DNA of 64,000 bases from Burkholderia sp. Ac-20365 (lineage in GTDB: Bacteria; Pseudomonadota; Gammaproteobacteria; Burkholderiales; Burkholderiaceae). The notes below the pieces were generated by a model, which ran no database searches, had not been told where the DNA came from, and saw only the letters and a list, made by a program, of their open reading frames with translations. Location of the stretch: assembly GCF_017104715.1 (NCBI RefSeq), contig NZ_JAAGPI010000001.1, forward strand, positions 558,001 through 622,000, in the 5' to 3' direction. Every line of letters starts with the position of its first letter. The stretch's first letter is position 1. The position numbers and the translations under genes are program-made. This document shows, one piece after another, positions 9,398 to 18,410 of this stretch.

Positions 9398-10381
9398 ATG
9401 AACACGCAGAGCAACACGGCAGCACCATCGGAATCGCGGCGCAGGCTGCTGTCGGCAGGCGCGACGATGGCGGGGGCCGTGGCCGCGATGTCGAGCCTGT
9501 CCGCTAACGCAGCGAGCGCAACGACGGGGGCTCACGCCACGCGCGTACACCATCAGGGTGGCAACTTCGTGAAGGCGAAGGACGGCACGGACATCTTCTT
9601 CAAGGACTGGGGCACGGGCACGCCCGTGGTCTTCTCGCACGGCTGGCCGCTCTCGTCCGACGCGTGGGATCCGCAGATGCTGTTCCTCGTGAACCAGGGC
9701 TATCGCGTGATCGCGCACGACCGTCGCGGCCATGGCCGTTCGGGCCAGCCGTCGAACGGCAACGACATGGACACCTATGCCGACGATCTCGCCGCCGTGC
9801 TCGACGCGCTCGACGTCAAGAACGCGATGCTGGTCGGCCATTCGACGGGCGGCGGCGAGGTCGCGCACTACATTGGCCGTCATGGTTCGAAGCGTGTCGC
9901 GAAGGCCGTGCTGATCGGCGCGGTGCCGCCGCTGATGCTGAAGACTGCAGCGAATCCGGGCGGCCTGCCGATGTCCGCTTTCGACGGTATTCGTGCCGGC
10001 GTCGCATCGAACCGCTCGCAGTTCTATCTGGACCTCGCGACGCCGTTCTACGGCTTCAACCGTCCGAACGCCAAGGTCTCGCAAGGGCTGATCCAGGACT
10101 TCTGGCGTCAGGGCATGGAAGGTTCGATCAAAGGCCAGTACGAGTGCATCAAGCAGTTCTCCGAAGTCGACTATACGGACGACCTGAAGAAAATCGACGT
10201 GCCGACGCTGTTCCTGCATGGCGACGACGACCAGATCGTGCCTATCGGCGACTCCGCGAAACTCGCGTCGAAGCTCGTGAAGAACGCGACGCTGAAGGTC
10301 TACGCGGGCGCGCCGCACGGCATGTGCAGCACGCACGTCGAGCAGGTGAACGCCGATCTGCTGGCGTTCCTCAAGCAGTAA
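9398..10381 (+). CDS. Tat-exported alpha/beta hydrolase (non-haem haloperoxidase-like)
   Basis: A 327-residue alpha/beta-hydrolase of the cofactor-free haloperoxidase/esterase group. The N-terminus carries a twin-arginine-type signal ([10 protein letters not shown] followed by an Ala-rich hydrophobic segment ending near residue 46), so the enzyme is probably exported folded. The triad is visible: nucleophile Ser149 in GHSTGGGE, an acid among Asp276-278 in GDDDQIVP, and His307 in GAPHGM. The family hydrolyses esters and can form peracids; the natural substrate is unknown. It sits alone, 126 bases after the triple-repeat operator and ends before a strong terminator, so it is likely a single-gene target of the upstream STAND regulator. 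Confidence 0.9.
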   Translation: MNTQSNTAAPSESRRRLLSAGATMAGAVAAMSSLSANAASATTGAHATRVHHQGGNFVKAKDGTDIFFKDWGTGTPVVFSHGWPLSSDAWDPQMLFLVNQGYRVIAHDRRGHGRSGQPSNGNDMDTYADDLAAVLDALDVKNAMLVGHSTGGGEVAHYIGRHGSKRVAKAVLIGAVPPLMLKTAANPGGLPMSAFDGIRAGVASNRSQFYLDLATPFYGFNRPNAKVSQGLIQDFWRQGMEGSIKGQYECIKQFSEVDYTDDLKKIDVPTLFLHGDDDQIVPIGDSAKLASKLVKNATLKVYAGAPHGMCSTHVEQVNADLLAFLKQ

Positions 10382-10425
10382 CCAGCCGGGGCTTCGCGGT
10401 GCACTTGCCGCGCAGCATCGACATG

Positions 10426-10457
10426 GCCGCCCGTCAGGAATGCCGGGCGGCTTTTGT
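10426..10457 (+). terminator. Rho-independent terminator after the exported hydrolase
   Basis: A perfect 8-base stem, GCCGCCCG (10426-10433) with CGGGCGGC (10444-10451), a 10-base loop, then TTTTGTT. It lies 45 bases after the hydrolase stop and separates it from the second STAND regulator. Confidence 0.85.
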
Positions 10458-10616
10458 TCGTTGTACACTGGTTCGCAGTCTGTCCGGCTTGTCGATACAC
10501 ACGGTCTTTGCTGAAAACGTCACAACGCATGTCGATACGGCATCGTATAGTGTGAGCTTTTCAACGTTGCGCAAAGGCCGTTGCGAACTCCACAGCCCTC
10601 AACATCACTTCTTTAG

Positions 10617-13409
10617 ATGATGGCGATCAAGATCGGTCAACTCGAGATTTCACTCGATCATCGCGAAGTGCGTTGCGATGGGCGCAAGGTTCCGATCGGC
10701 AGCCGCGCATTCGACATTCTCGCCTTGCTGATCGCCGCCGACGGCGAACTCGTATCGAAAGACGAGATCATGCGCGTCGTCTGGCCGACCACGGTCGTCG
10801 AAAAAAACAATCTGCAGGTTCATATCTCGGCGTTGCGCCGCGCGTTCGGCGACGAGCGCGAGCGTATCTGCACGGTCCCCGGCCGGGGTTACCGGCTGAT
10901 CATGCACGCCGACATCGGCGTGCCTGTCATTCAACCGAACGAAGCCGCAGGCGAGCCGCCTGTCTTCACTGAGATCACAGCCGCCAGCACCGACGCCGCG
11001 CGGCCCGCGCGTCAGCGGCTGCCCGCGCGCGTGCCGGAACTGATCGGCAGACAGGACGCGCTCGATGTCGTGATGGAAGCGTTGCGCGCGCATCAGGCCG
11101 TGACGCTGGTGGGCACGGGCGGTATCGGCAAGACGCGGCTCGCGCTCGAAGTCGCGCATGCGCTCCAGCCAGAGTTTGCCGATGGCGTCGTGTTCGTGCC
11201 GCTCGCGGCCGCGTGCGACGCGCAGTCGGCGCTTGACGCGCTCGCCTTCGCGATGGGCAGCCGGCTGTCCGCGAGCCGTACGGCGCTTGCGCAGATCGCA
11301 GCCGAATGGCGCGAGCGCGAGGCGCTCGTGGTGCTCGACAACTGCGAGCAGGTACTCGAGATCGTCGCCGCGATGGCGGAGTCGCTGACGGGCGCGGGCA
11401 GCCGCATGCGCGTGCTGGCGACGAGCCGCGAGGCCTTGCGGGTGCGCGACGAAATCGTCTATCAGGTGCCGCCGCTGCCTGTTCCCGCCTCCGACGATCC
11501 CGGCACCGACGTGCTGAACACGCCTGCCGTGCGCTTTTTCCTGGCGCGCGCGCAAGCCGACGGCGCGCAGTTTGCACTCGACGAAACCAGCATCCGCCTG
11601 ACGGGCGAAGTGTGCCGGCGCCTGGACGGCATTCCGCTTGCGCTCGAACTGGCAGCGTCGCGCGCAGCCGTGCTCGGCATCGGCTTGCTGGCCGAGCATC
11701 TCGACGACCGCTTCCGCATTCTCACCGGCGGCCGGCGCACGGCCTTGCCGCGCCATCAGACGCTCAAGGCGACGCTCGACTGGAGCTACCGTCTGCTCAA
11801 TCGCGACGAACAGAAGCTGTTGCGCTGGCTTGGCATGTTCGTCAACGGCTTCACGCTGGACGCCGCCTGCGCGATGGCAGAGCATGCGGGGCTGGCGCGC
11901 ATGGAAGCGCTCGATGCCGTGAGCGGTCTCGTATCGCGTTCGCTGCTGACCACGGACTTCGAAGGTTCGTCGTATCGGTATCGCTTGCTGGAATCGACGC
12001 GCGCCTATGCGCTGCAGCAACTCGACGACAACGGCGAACGCGTGCCCGCCGCGGGCGCGCACGCCGCGCTGTTTCTGCAGATGCTCGAAACGGCGCAGAA
12101 GCGCTGGGCGGAACGTCCTCTCGTCGAATGGCTCAGCGAATTCACGCGCGAACTCGGCAATGTGCGCACCGCGCTCGACTGGACGCTCGGTGAGCGCGGC
12201 GATCATGCGACGGGTATCGCGCTCGCGGCCGTCACCGTGCCGTATCTGTATGACCTGTCGCTCGTTGAAGAGTGTTGCGGGCGTGCGCGCGCTGCGTTGC
12301 GCTTCGTGAGCACTGAAACGCAGGGCGACGAAAGTGTCGACGTCGAAACGCGCTTGCGGCTCGTGTCGGCGCTGGCCTCTGCGCTTGTCTATACGGACGG
12401 GCCGCTCACGGAAACGCGCGAAGCATGGACATGGGTGCTCAACGACGCGGTGCGCTCCTCGCACCCCGACTATGCATCGCGGGCCCGCTGGGGCGTGTGG
12501 AACTGGCATCAATACAGCGGACGCGCGCGCGATGCGCTGATGCTGGCGCGACGCTTCGGCGATCTTGCGCGCAGCAGTGGCAACGCATTGCCGATGGTGC
12601 TGGCAGGGCGAGTGGAAGGCATCGCGCTGCACTATGCGGGCGACCAGTTGCGCGCGCGCGAACTGCTCGAACGCATGATCGAAGAGTACGAAGAAAAGCC
12701 GTTGAGCCGCTGGCACATGACGGGCTTTCGCGTGAATCACGGCATCGTTGCGCGCGCGACGCTCGCACGCGTGCTGTGGGTGCAGGGCGATCGCAACGGC
12801 GCCTACGATCTCGCCGCGCGCTGCTTCGATTCGGCCGTGCAGTACGACCATGAGATCGTCACCTGTTATGTGCTCGTCGAAGGACTCGTGCCGATTGCGT
12901 TGCTCAATGGCGATCAGGCTGCGGCGCGTCATGGCATCGACGTGTTGCAGGAACTGTCGTCCCGTTTCGGCTTCACGATCTGGAGCGCGTGTTGCGCTTG
13001 CTATGAAGCATGGCTCGCGACACTCGTGAATCCTGGCGCGGACCCGATCGACAGGTTGACGAAGGCGATCGCGACACTGCGCGCAACAGGTTATCTCGCG
13101 CAGCTGTCGCCATTGCAGGGACAACTGGCTGTTGCGCTGATGCAGGTATCGCGCGACAAGAAAGCGCTCGCGACCATCGACGATGCGCTTCGCCACGCCG
13201 ACGACAACGGCGAGCGCTGGTACTACGCCGAGCTATGCCGTATCAAAGGCGATGTACTGCACAAGCTGGGCCGCGACGACGAAGCGCAACGCTGCTTCGC
13301 GACGTCGCGCGACTGGGCGCAGCGAAATGGACTTGAACGCGGCGAGGCGCGCAATGCGTCTGCTACACACGCAGCACTGCGTGTTGTCTCCGTTCAGTCT
13401 CGCGCTTAA
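10617..13409 (+). CDS. Winged-helix / STAND ATPase transcriptional regulator 2
   Basis: A 930-residue paralogue of the regulator at 6216 with the same order: an OmpR-type winged helix at about residues 5-96 (VPGRGYRLIM wing), an ATPase module with Walker A GTGGIGKT at about 165-172 and Walker B-like ALVVLDNCE at about 238-246, a conserved ALPRHQTLKATLDWSY segment, and a long helical C-terminus. The two paralogues share the winged helix and ATPase closely and the C-terminal sensor loosely, as expected if each reads a different signal. Two ATGs in tandem (10617, 10620) are possible starts; the ribosome site is weak. Its stop codon overlaps operator B (13406-13437), and the operon beginning at 13640 is the likely target. 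Confidence 0.9.
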   Translation: MMAIKIGQLEISLDHREVRCDGRKVPIGSRAFDILALLIAADGELVSKDEIMRVVWPTTVVEKNNLQVHISALRRAFGDERERICTVPGRGYRLIMHADIGVPVIQPNEAAGEPPVFTEITAASTDAARPARQRLPARVPELIGRQDALDVVMEALRAHQAVTLVGTGGIGKTRLALEVAHALQPEFADGVVFVPLAAACDAQSALDALAFAMGSRLSASRTALAQIAAEWREREALVVLDNCEQVLEIVAAMAESLTGAGSRMRVLATSREALRVRDEIVYQVPPLPVPASDDPGTDVLNTPAVRFFLARAQADGAQFALDETSIRLTGEVCRRLDGIPLALELAASRAAVLGIGLLAEHLDDRFRILTGGRRTALPRHQTLKATLDWSYRLLNRDEQKLLRWLGMFVNGFTLDAACAMAEHAGLARMEALDAVSGLVSRSLLTTDFEGSSYRYRLLESTRAYALQQLDDNGERVPAAGAHAALFLQMLETAQKRWAERPLVEWLSEFTRELGNVRTALDWTLGERGDHATGIALAAVTVPYLYDLSLVEECCGRARAALRFVSTETQGDESVDVETRLRLVSALASALVYTDGPLTETREAWTWVLNDAVRSSHPDYASRARWGVWNWHQYSGRARDALMLARRFGDLARSSGNALPMVLAGRVEGIALHYAGDQLRARELLERMIEEYEEKPLSRWHMTGFRVNHGIVARATLARVLWVQGDRNGAYDLAARCFDSAVQYDHEIVTCYVLVEGLVPIALLNGDQAAARHGIDVLQELSSRFGFTIWSACCACYEAWLATLVNPGADPIDRLTKAIATLRATGYLAQLSPLQGQLAVALMQVSRDKKALATIDDALRHADDNGERWYYAELCRIKGDVLHKLGRDDEAQRCFATSRDWAQRNGLERGEARNASATHAALRVVSVQSRA

Positions 13410-13437
13410 TAACGTTTAAGGCGTTTATCAGGACTTT
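13406..13437 (+). promoter_or_regulatory. Putative operator B: triple direct repeat for STAND regulator
   Basis: Three direct repeats, TTAATAACGT (13406), TTAAGGCGTTT (13416) and ATCAGGACTTT (13427), have the same 10/11-base spacing as operator A and 25 of 32 identical bases. The first repeat overlaps the TAA stop of the regulator gene (13407-13409). CCGTCACT follows at 13446. The block lies about 200 bases before the isochorismatase-like gene that opens the 13.6-20.8 kb operon. The function is inferred from the duplication and position. Confidence 0.55.
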
Positions 13438-13639
13438 AAGATCGTCCGTCACTAATCTTCTCGCAAGTCGTAATGCCAGCACGGCATTGTGAAACTCGCG
13501 CCTGAGTCGCGTGAGCTAGCCGTTTGCATCCGCACAGCCGATGCAGCGACGACTGGATTCATCCACTAACCGGACATTAGCGCGGTTGCTTTCTGGCAAC
13601 CGTGCGGGTCTCTCGCATCCCTGCGAAATGGAGCTACTC

Positions 13640-14275
13640 ATGGCACATGAACTGTTGACGCCCGACACCTGCGCGCTCGCGCTTATCGACCATCAGCCGC
13701 AGATGTTCTTCGGCACGCACTCGCACGAACGCACGACTGTCCTGCACAACGTCCAGATCCTCGCGAAGGCCGCGAAGCTCTTCAAGGTGCCGACCGTTCT
13801 GACGACCATCGCCGCCGATTCGTTCAGCGGCCATCTGCTTCCCGAAGTGCAAGCGGTGTTTCCGGAGACGAAGCCGATCGACCGCACGTCGATGAACTCG
13901 TGGGAAGACAAGGGCTTCCGTGATGCGATCAAGGCAACGGGCCGCAAGAAGATCGTGATCGCTGGCCTGTGGACGGAAGTGTGCGTGACGTTCCCGACCA
14001 TCCAGATGCTCAACGAAGGCTTCGAGATCTACGTGCCGACGGATGCATGCGGCGACATCACGGAAGAAGCACACGAGCGCGCCGTGCAACGCATCGTGCA
14101 AGCGGGCGCAGTGCCGATGAACTCGCTGCAGTTCATGTGCGAACTGCAACGCGACTGGGCGCGCGGCGAAACGTACGAAGGCTGCATGGAGATCTTCAAG
14201 GCGCATAGCGCATACGGCATCGGCGTGCGCTACGCCAAGCAGATTCTCGGCGAGCACGCGAGCGAAGCGGGCTGA
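13640..14275 (+). CDS. Isochorismatase-family cysteine hydrolase (YcaC-like)
   Basis: A 211-residue cysteine hydrolase of the isochorismatase/YcaC fold. The general acid Asp17 (LIDHQPQ) and nucleophile Cys115 (TEVCVTFP) are visible, with lysines at 103-104 before the GLWTEVC strand. The start at 13640 is preferred because GGAG lies six bases upstream; an in-frame ATG at 13628 is too close to any ribosome site. Family members hydrolyse amides, enol ethers or carbamates, and YcaC itself has no agreed substrate. It opens the eight-gene operon downstream of STAND regulator 2. Confidence 0.9.
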   Translation: MAHELLTPDTCALALIDHQPQMFFGTHSHERTTVLHNVQILAKAAKLFKVPTVLTTIAADSFSGHLLPEVQAVFPETKPIDRTSMNSWEDKGFRDAIKATGRKKIVIAGLWTEVCVTFPTIQMLNEGFEIYVPTDACGDITEEAHERAVQRIVQAGAVPMNSLQFMCELQRDWARGETYEGCMEIFKAHSAYGIGVRYAKQILGEHASEAG

Positions 14276-14376
14276 TCGCAGCGCCGCAGTAACACACGTT
14301 TCAAGTAGAGCTTCACGCGCGGTGCTGCTGGCATCGCGCGTGGAGTGCGCACGACCCTGTCAGACGGAGAGCGACG

Positions 14377-16266
14377 ATGACCGCACACAACCAGTCCATC
14401 GAACCCGCGCGCATTGCGGACCTGGTGATCTACAACGGCAAGATAGCGACGCAGGACGACAAGCGCTCGTTCGTGACGGCGCTGGCCGTCGCGAAAGGCG
14501 AGATCGTCGCAAGCGGCAGCGATCAGGCGGTGATGCAGTGGGCCAACGAGTCCACGCGCCGCATCGACCTGAAAGGCCGCACCGTCATTCCCGGCCTCAA
14601 CGACTCGCACCTTCACGTGATTCGTGGCGGCCTCAATTTCAATCTCGAGTTGCGTTGGGACGGCGTGCCGTCGTTGCGCGATGCGCTCGAGATGCTGCGC
14701 GCCCAGGTTGCGCGCACGCCGGCGCCGCAATGGGTGCGCGTGGTCGGTGGATGGAACGAATTCCAGTTTGCGGAGAAGCGCGGCCCGACGCTCGAAGAGA
14801 TCAACGCGATTGCCCCCGATACGCCGGTTTTTATTCTGCATCTCTATGACAGCGCATTGCTGAATGCGGCAGCGTTGCGCGCGGTCGGCTATGACCGCGA
14901 TACGCCGAATCCGCCGGGCGGCGAAATCCAGCGCGATCGTCGCGGCAATCCGACCGGCATGCTGATCGCGCGGCCGAATGCGGGCTTGCTGTACGCGACG
15001 CTCGCGAAAGGCCCGAAACTGCCGATCGAAGACCAGATGAATTCGTCGCGCCAGTTCATGCGCGAACTGAATCGCCTCGGCGTAACGAGTGCGATCGATG
15101 CGGGCGGCGGCTATCAGGCGTATCCCGACGACTACGCGGTCATCATGGAACTCGCGAAGCGCAACGAACTGACGGTGCGGATCGCGTACAACCTGTTCAC
15201 GCAGAACGCGAAGAAGGAAATCGAAGACTTCGCGAAGTGGGTCAAAGCGACGAAGCCCGGCGACGGCGACGAATTCCTCAAGGTGAACGGCGCGGGAGAG
15301 ATGCTGGTGTTCTCTGCCGCCGACTTCGAAGATTTCCTGGAGCCGCGCCCCGATCTGCCGGAGGCAATGGAGAGCGAACTCGAAGCGGTCGTGCGCCTGC
15401 TGGTGCAAAACCGCTGGCCGTTCCGTCTGCACGCGACTTACGACGAATCGATCGACCGCTTCCTGGATGTGTTCGAACGCGTGAATCAGGACACGCCGTT
15501 CGACGGCCTGCGCTGGTTCTTCGACCACTGCGAGACGATTTCTCAACGCAATATCGAACGCATTGCGGCGCTTGGCGGCGGCATCGCCATTCAGCACCGG
15601 ATGGCGTTTCAGGGCGAATACTTCATCGCGCGTTATGGCGCAGAAGCCGCTGCGCGCACGCCGCCCGTGCGGCAGATGCTGGCAGCGGGGCTGCCCGTCG
15701 GCGCGGGTACGGATGCGACGCGTGTGGCGAGCTTCAATCCGTTCGTGTCGTTGTACTGGCTCGTGTCGGGCCGCACCGTCGGCGGCACGCCCATGTATGC
15801 GGCACAGGATCGCCTCGACCGGATGGAAGCATTGCGGCGCTACACGGTCGGCAGTGCATGGTTCTCGAACGACGACACGCGCAAGGGTGCGCTCGTCCCC
15901 GGTCAGCTTGCCGATTTCGCGGTGCTGTCCGACGACTTCTTCACCGTGGATGAAGACGCGATCAAGCATCTGACCTCGGTGATGACGGTGGTCAACGGCC
16001 GCGTCGTCTATGCCGACGACGAGTTCGAAACCTTCGGCCCGCCCGCGCTGCCTGTCAGCCCTTCGTGGTCGCCCGTCGCGGAATATGGCGGCTACGCGCG
16101 CTATCGTCCCGCCGCCGCGCCGTTGCAGCAATCGTGCAACGACGCGTGCGTGAATCTGTGCGGCGTGCACAAGCACGCGCATGGCTGGGCATGGCGCAGC
16201 AACGTGCCTGCCAGCGACGCGAACACGTTCTGGGGCGCGCTCGGTTGCAGCTGCTTCGCGTTCTGA
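14377..16266 (+). CDS. Amidohydrolase (YtcJ-like, Amidohydro_3) with Cys/His-rich tail
   Basis: A 629-residue metal-dependent amidohydrolase of the YtcJ type. The N-terminal beta-sandwich strand is followed by the TIM-barrel HxH metal motif (DSHLH, His78 and His80) after GRTVIPGLND; the C-terminal part returns to the sandwich (KGALVPGQLADFAVLSDD). YtcJ-like enzymes hydrolyse amides or formamides; the substrate is unknown. The last 43 residues form an unusual tail with five cysteines and several histidines (Cys587, Cys591, Cys595, His598, His600 and a final Cys-Ser-Cys), which could bind a metal. It lies 101 bases after the isochorismatase-like gene and 14 bases before the DoxX gene. Confidence 0.88.
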   Translation: MTAHNQSIEPARIADLVIYNGKIATQDDKRSFVTALAVAKGEIVASGSDQAVMQWANESTRRIDLKGRTVIPGLNDSHLHVIRGGLNFNLELRWDGVPSLRDALEMLRAQVARTPAPQWVRVVGGWNEFQFAEKRGPTLEEINAIAPDTPVFILHLYDSALLNAAALRAVGYDRDTPNPPGGEIQRDRRGNPTGMLIARPNAGLLYATLAKGPKLPIEDQMNSSRQFMRELNRLGVTSAIDAGGGYQAYPDDYAVIMELAKRNELTVRIAYNLFTQNAKKEIEDFAKWVKATKPGDGDEFLKVNGAGEMLVFSAADFEDFLEPRPDLPEAMESELEAVVRLLVQNRWPFRLHATYDESIDRFLDVFERVNQDTPFDGLRWFFDHCETISQRNIERIAALGGGIAIQHRMAFQGEYFIARYGAEAAARTPPVRQMLAAGLPVGAGTDATRVASFNPFVSLYWLVSGRTVGGTPMYAAQDRLDRMEALRRYTVGSAWFSNDDTRKGALVPGQLADFAVLSDDFFTVDEDAIKHLTSVMTVVNGRVVYADDEFETFGPPALPVSPSWSPVAEYGGYARYRPAAAPLQQSCNDACVNLCGVHKHAHGWAWRSNVPASDANTFWGALGCSCFAF

Positions 16267-16280
16267 AGCGCATACGCACG

Positions 16281-16688
16281 ATGAACCGTATCTCCGCACC
16301 CGACGCCGCGTTGCTGTTCCTGCGCGTGACCGCGAGCGTGCTCGTGCTGCTCGTGCATGGACTGCCTAAGGCGCTTCACTACGCGAGCCAGCTCGACGCA
16401 ATCGAAGACCCGCTGCATTTCGGCAAGACGCTGACGCTCGCGTTTGCGATCTTCGCCGAAGTGGTGTGTCCGCTGCTGATGATCGCCGGCATCGCGACGC
16501 GGCTGGCCGCGCTGCCGATCATGCTGGTCAGCGCGATCGCCCTTGGGCTCGTGCATCGCGAATGGACGCTGGATCAGGGGCAATTCGCGTGGATGCTGCT
16601 GATCATGTTCGGCACCATCGCGATTGGCGGCGCGGGGCGTTACCGGATCGTGCTCTGGCCGCGTGCATCGGGGCAACGTCAGGCATGA
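16281..16688 (+). CDS. DoxX-family membrane protein
   Basis: A 135-residue integral membrane protein with four predicted helices (about residues 8-28, 52-72, 77-93, 103-120) and the LVHGLPKALHY segment typical of the DoxX/SURF4-like family. DoxX proteins were named for a thiosulfate:quinone oxidoreductase subunit, but most bacterial members have no assigned function and often accompany oxidative or detoxifying genes. The ATG at 16281 is 14 bases after the amidohydrolase stop. Its TGA overlaps the next start (ATGA). Confidence 0.85.
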   Translation: MNRISAPDAALLFLRVTASVLVLLVHGLPKALHYASQLDAIEDPLHFGKTLTLAFAIFAEVVCPLLMIAGIATRLAALPIMLVSAIALGLVHREWTLDQGQFAWMLLIMFGTIAIGGAGRYRIVLWPRASGQRQA

Positions 16689-17356
16689 GCATGTCGATTG
16701 AACGCGCAACCCGGCCCGTCGATGTCGCTGATGTGCGCATTCCGCACACACCGGTTGCGATCGCGGCTGCCGAGGCGGCACATGCGTCGCTGCCCGATGT
16801 GGTGACGGGGCATGCATCGCGTGTGTTCGTGTTCGCGGCGCTCGCCGCGCAGCGTGATGGTCTCGCATGCGAGACCGACACGCTGTACGTCGCGGCGATG
16901 TACGCAAACATGGGCCTGAGCGCAGCGTATGCGCATTCGAAGCTGCGCTACGAGATAGACGGCGCACATGCGGCACGCACGTTCATGCAACGCTTTGGCG
17001 CGCCGCAAAGCGTGCTCGACGAACTGTGGTGTGCGATTGCATTGCATACGACGCCGGGTGTGTCCATGCATCTATCGCCGCTGGCGCGCGTGCTGTCGTC
17101 GGCCGTGCGTACGGATCTGCTCGCCGACAACATCGGCGCCTGTTCGCAGACGCAACGCGAACAGATCGTCGCAGCGTACCCGCGCGGCGCGTATTTCAAG
17201 GAGCGAATGATCGAAGCGATCGGGCGCGGCGTCGCGCATCGTCCGCAATCGACGTTCGGCACGCTGAGTGCCGATGTGCTGGAACGCATCGATCCCGACT
17301 TCTGCCGCACGAACTTTTGCGGGCTGATTCTCGGCTCGCCGTGGAAGGACGAATGA
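16685..17356 (+). CDS. HD-domain family protein with degenerate HD motif
   Basis: A 223-residue protein matching the cyanamide-hydratase-like HD family from end to end: a first His in GHASRVF, DGAHAARTFMQRFG, AIALHTTPG and the family's C-terminal NFCGLILGSPW. Relatives read roughly AALFHDLGL at the metal-binding HD pair, while here the sequence is AAMYANMGL (residues around 76), so both metal ligands are replaced by Ala-Asn. That predicts loss of classic HD phosphohydrolase or hydratase chemistry, or a changed metal site. The start ATG overlaps the DoxX stop. Its place in the operon is conserved by tight spacing, so it may act as a binding or scaffold protein. Confidence 0.85.
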   Translation: MSMSIERATRPVDVADVRIPHTPVAIAAAEAAHASLPDVVTGHASRVFVFAALAAQRDGLACETDTLYVAAMYANMGLSAAYAHSKLRYEIDGAHAARTFMQRFGAPQSVLDELWCAIALHTTPGVSMHLSPLARVLSSAVRTDLLADNIGACSQTQREQIVAAYPRGAYFKERMIEAIGRGVAHRPQSTFGTLSADVLERIDPDFCRTNFCGLILGSPWKDE

Positions 17357-17375
17357 AGCACGGAAGGAGCAAGCC

Positions 17376-17621
17376 ATGTCGTATCTGATTTCCTTGGGCG
17401 CGGGCCTCGTCGTGGGCCTGCTGTATTACCTCGTGCGCGTGCAGTCGCCCGCGCCGCCGTTGATCGCACTGGCCGGGCTGCTGGGCATCGTGATCGGCGA
17501 GCATGCAATTCCCTTCGTGCAGGCGCAGATCCGCACGCCCGACGCACAGACGCAAAGCGCGCCGGCCGCGGCCAGCAGCCAACCCGCGCCGCGGGTGACT
17601 TCAGGCAGCAAGGACCAATGA
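17376..17621 (+). CDS. XapX-domain small membrane protein
   Basis: An 81-residue protein with two hydrophobic helices (about residues 3-20 and 29-46) separated by YYLVRVQSPAPP, the hallmark of the XapX (DUF1427) domain, then a polar Ala/Ser/Gln-rich tail. XapX proteins were first noted near xanthosine permease genes; their role is unknown. A ribosome site (AAGGAG) precedes the ATG, and the final ATGA overlaps the DUF1275 start. Confidence 0.85.
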   Translation: MSYLISLGAGLVVGLLYYLVRVQSPAPPLIALAGLLGIVIGEHAIPFVQAQIRTPDAQTQSAPAAASSQPAPRVTSGSKDQ

Positions 17622-18352
17622 GCGCGGGCGCGGATGTGCGCGTCGCCGCGCAACTGGATCACGTGCCTGGCGAGGACACGTGGCTTGCGACGATTGCCGG
17701 CTATGTCGATACGCTCGGCTTCGTCGCGCTGTTCGGGCTGTTCACGGCGCACGTGACGGGCAACTTCATCCTGATCGGCTCGGGCCTCGCGGGCGCGGGG
17801 CATGGGCTGCTGATCAAGTGGCTCGCGTTTCCTGCGTTCGTGGCGGGCATCGTGATCGCGCGGGTGCTCGACAACCGGCTGCTAACGCTCGGACATGGCG
17901 TGCGCGCCTGCTCGCTGTATGCGCTGCAGGCGGTGCTGCTCGCGGGTTTCATGGTCACGGGCGTGCTCGCCGCGCCGATCACCGATTCCGATGCGCCGAT
18001 GACGATCGCCTGCGGCCTGCTGGGCGCTGCGGCGATGGGCGTGCAGAACGCGCACGGCCGTCTGACCGCGCGCTCCGTGGTCGCGAACACGGTGATGACG
18101 GGCAACGTCACGCAGGCCGTGATCGACGCGTTCGATCTGCTGTTTTCATCCATCGATCAGAAAACGCGGCAGGCGGCGCGCACGCGTCTGTTGCGCACGC
18201 TGCCGCCCGTCGCCGGTTTTGCGATCGGCGCGGGCGCGGGTGCGGCGGGCTTTCTGCTCGCGTCGTTCTGGGCGCTGCTGTTGCCGCTCGCCGCGTTGTG
18301 CGTGCTCGCCGTGCTGTCGCGAAACACCGGTTCGCCGCCGGCCCAACACTGA
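17618..18352 (+). CDS. DUF1275 / YoaK-family membrane protein
   Basis: A 244-residue inner-membrane protein with about six helices and the family signatures GYVDTLGFVALFGLFTAHVTGN and AMGVQNAHGR, followed by NTVMTGNVTQ. DUF1275 (YoaK) proteins resemble transporters, but no substrate is established. It is translationally coupled to the XapX gene by a four-base overlap and precedes the VOC gene by 58 bases. Confidence 0.88.
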   Translation: MSAGADVRVAAQLDHVPGEDTWLATIAGYVDTLGFVALFGLFTAHVTGNFILIGSGLAGAGHGLLIKWLAFPAFVAGIVIARVLDNRLLTLGHGVRACSLYALQAVLLAGFMVTGVLAAPITDSDAPMTIACGLLGAAAMGVQNAHGRLTARSVVANTVMTGNVTQAVIDAFDLLFSSIDQKTRQAARTRLLRTLPPVAGFAIGAGAGAAGFLLASFWALLLPLAALCVLAVLSRNTGSPPAQH

Positions 18353-18410
18353 TCGCGCCGCGCATCCATGGAGATCGCGGCGGCATCCATTACCAGCAAG
18401 GAGTGTTTTC

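Noticed and set aside
10650..13196. An 848-codon open frame on the minus strand across STAND regulator 2
   Set aside because: Same reason; composition is typical of codon-bias shadows and no ribosome site or family is seen.
14230..16299. A 689-codon minus-strand frame opposite the amidohydrolase
   Set aside because: The plus strand encodes a complete amidohydrolase with the HxH metal motif; the antisense product is Arg/His-rich and featureless.
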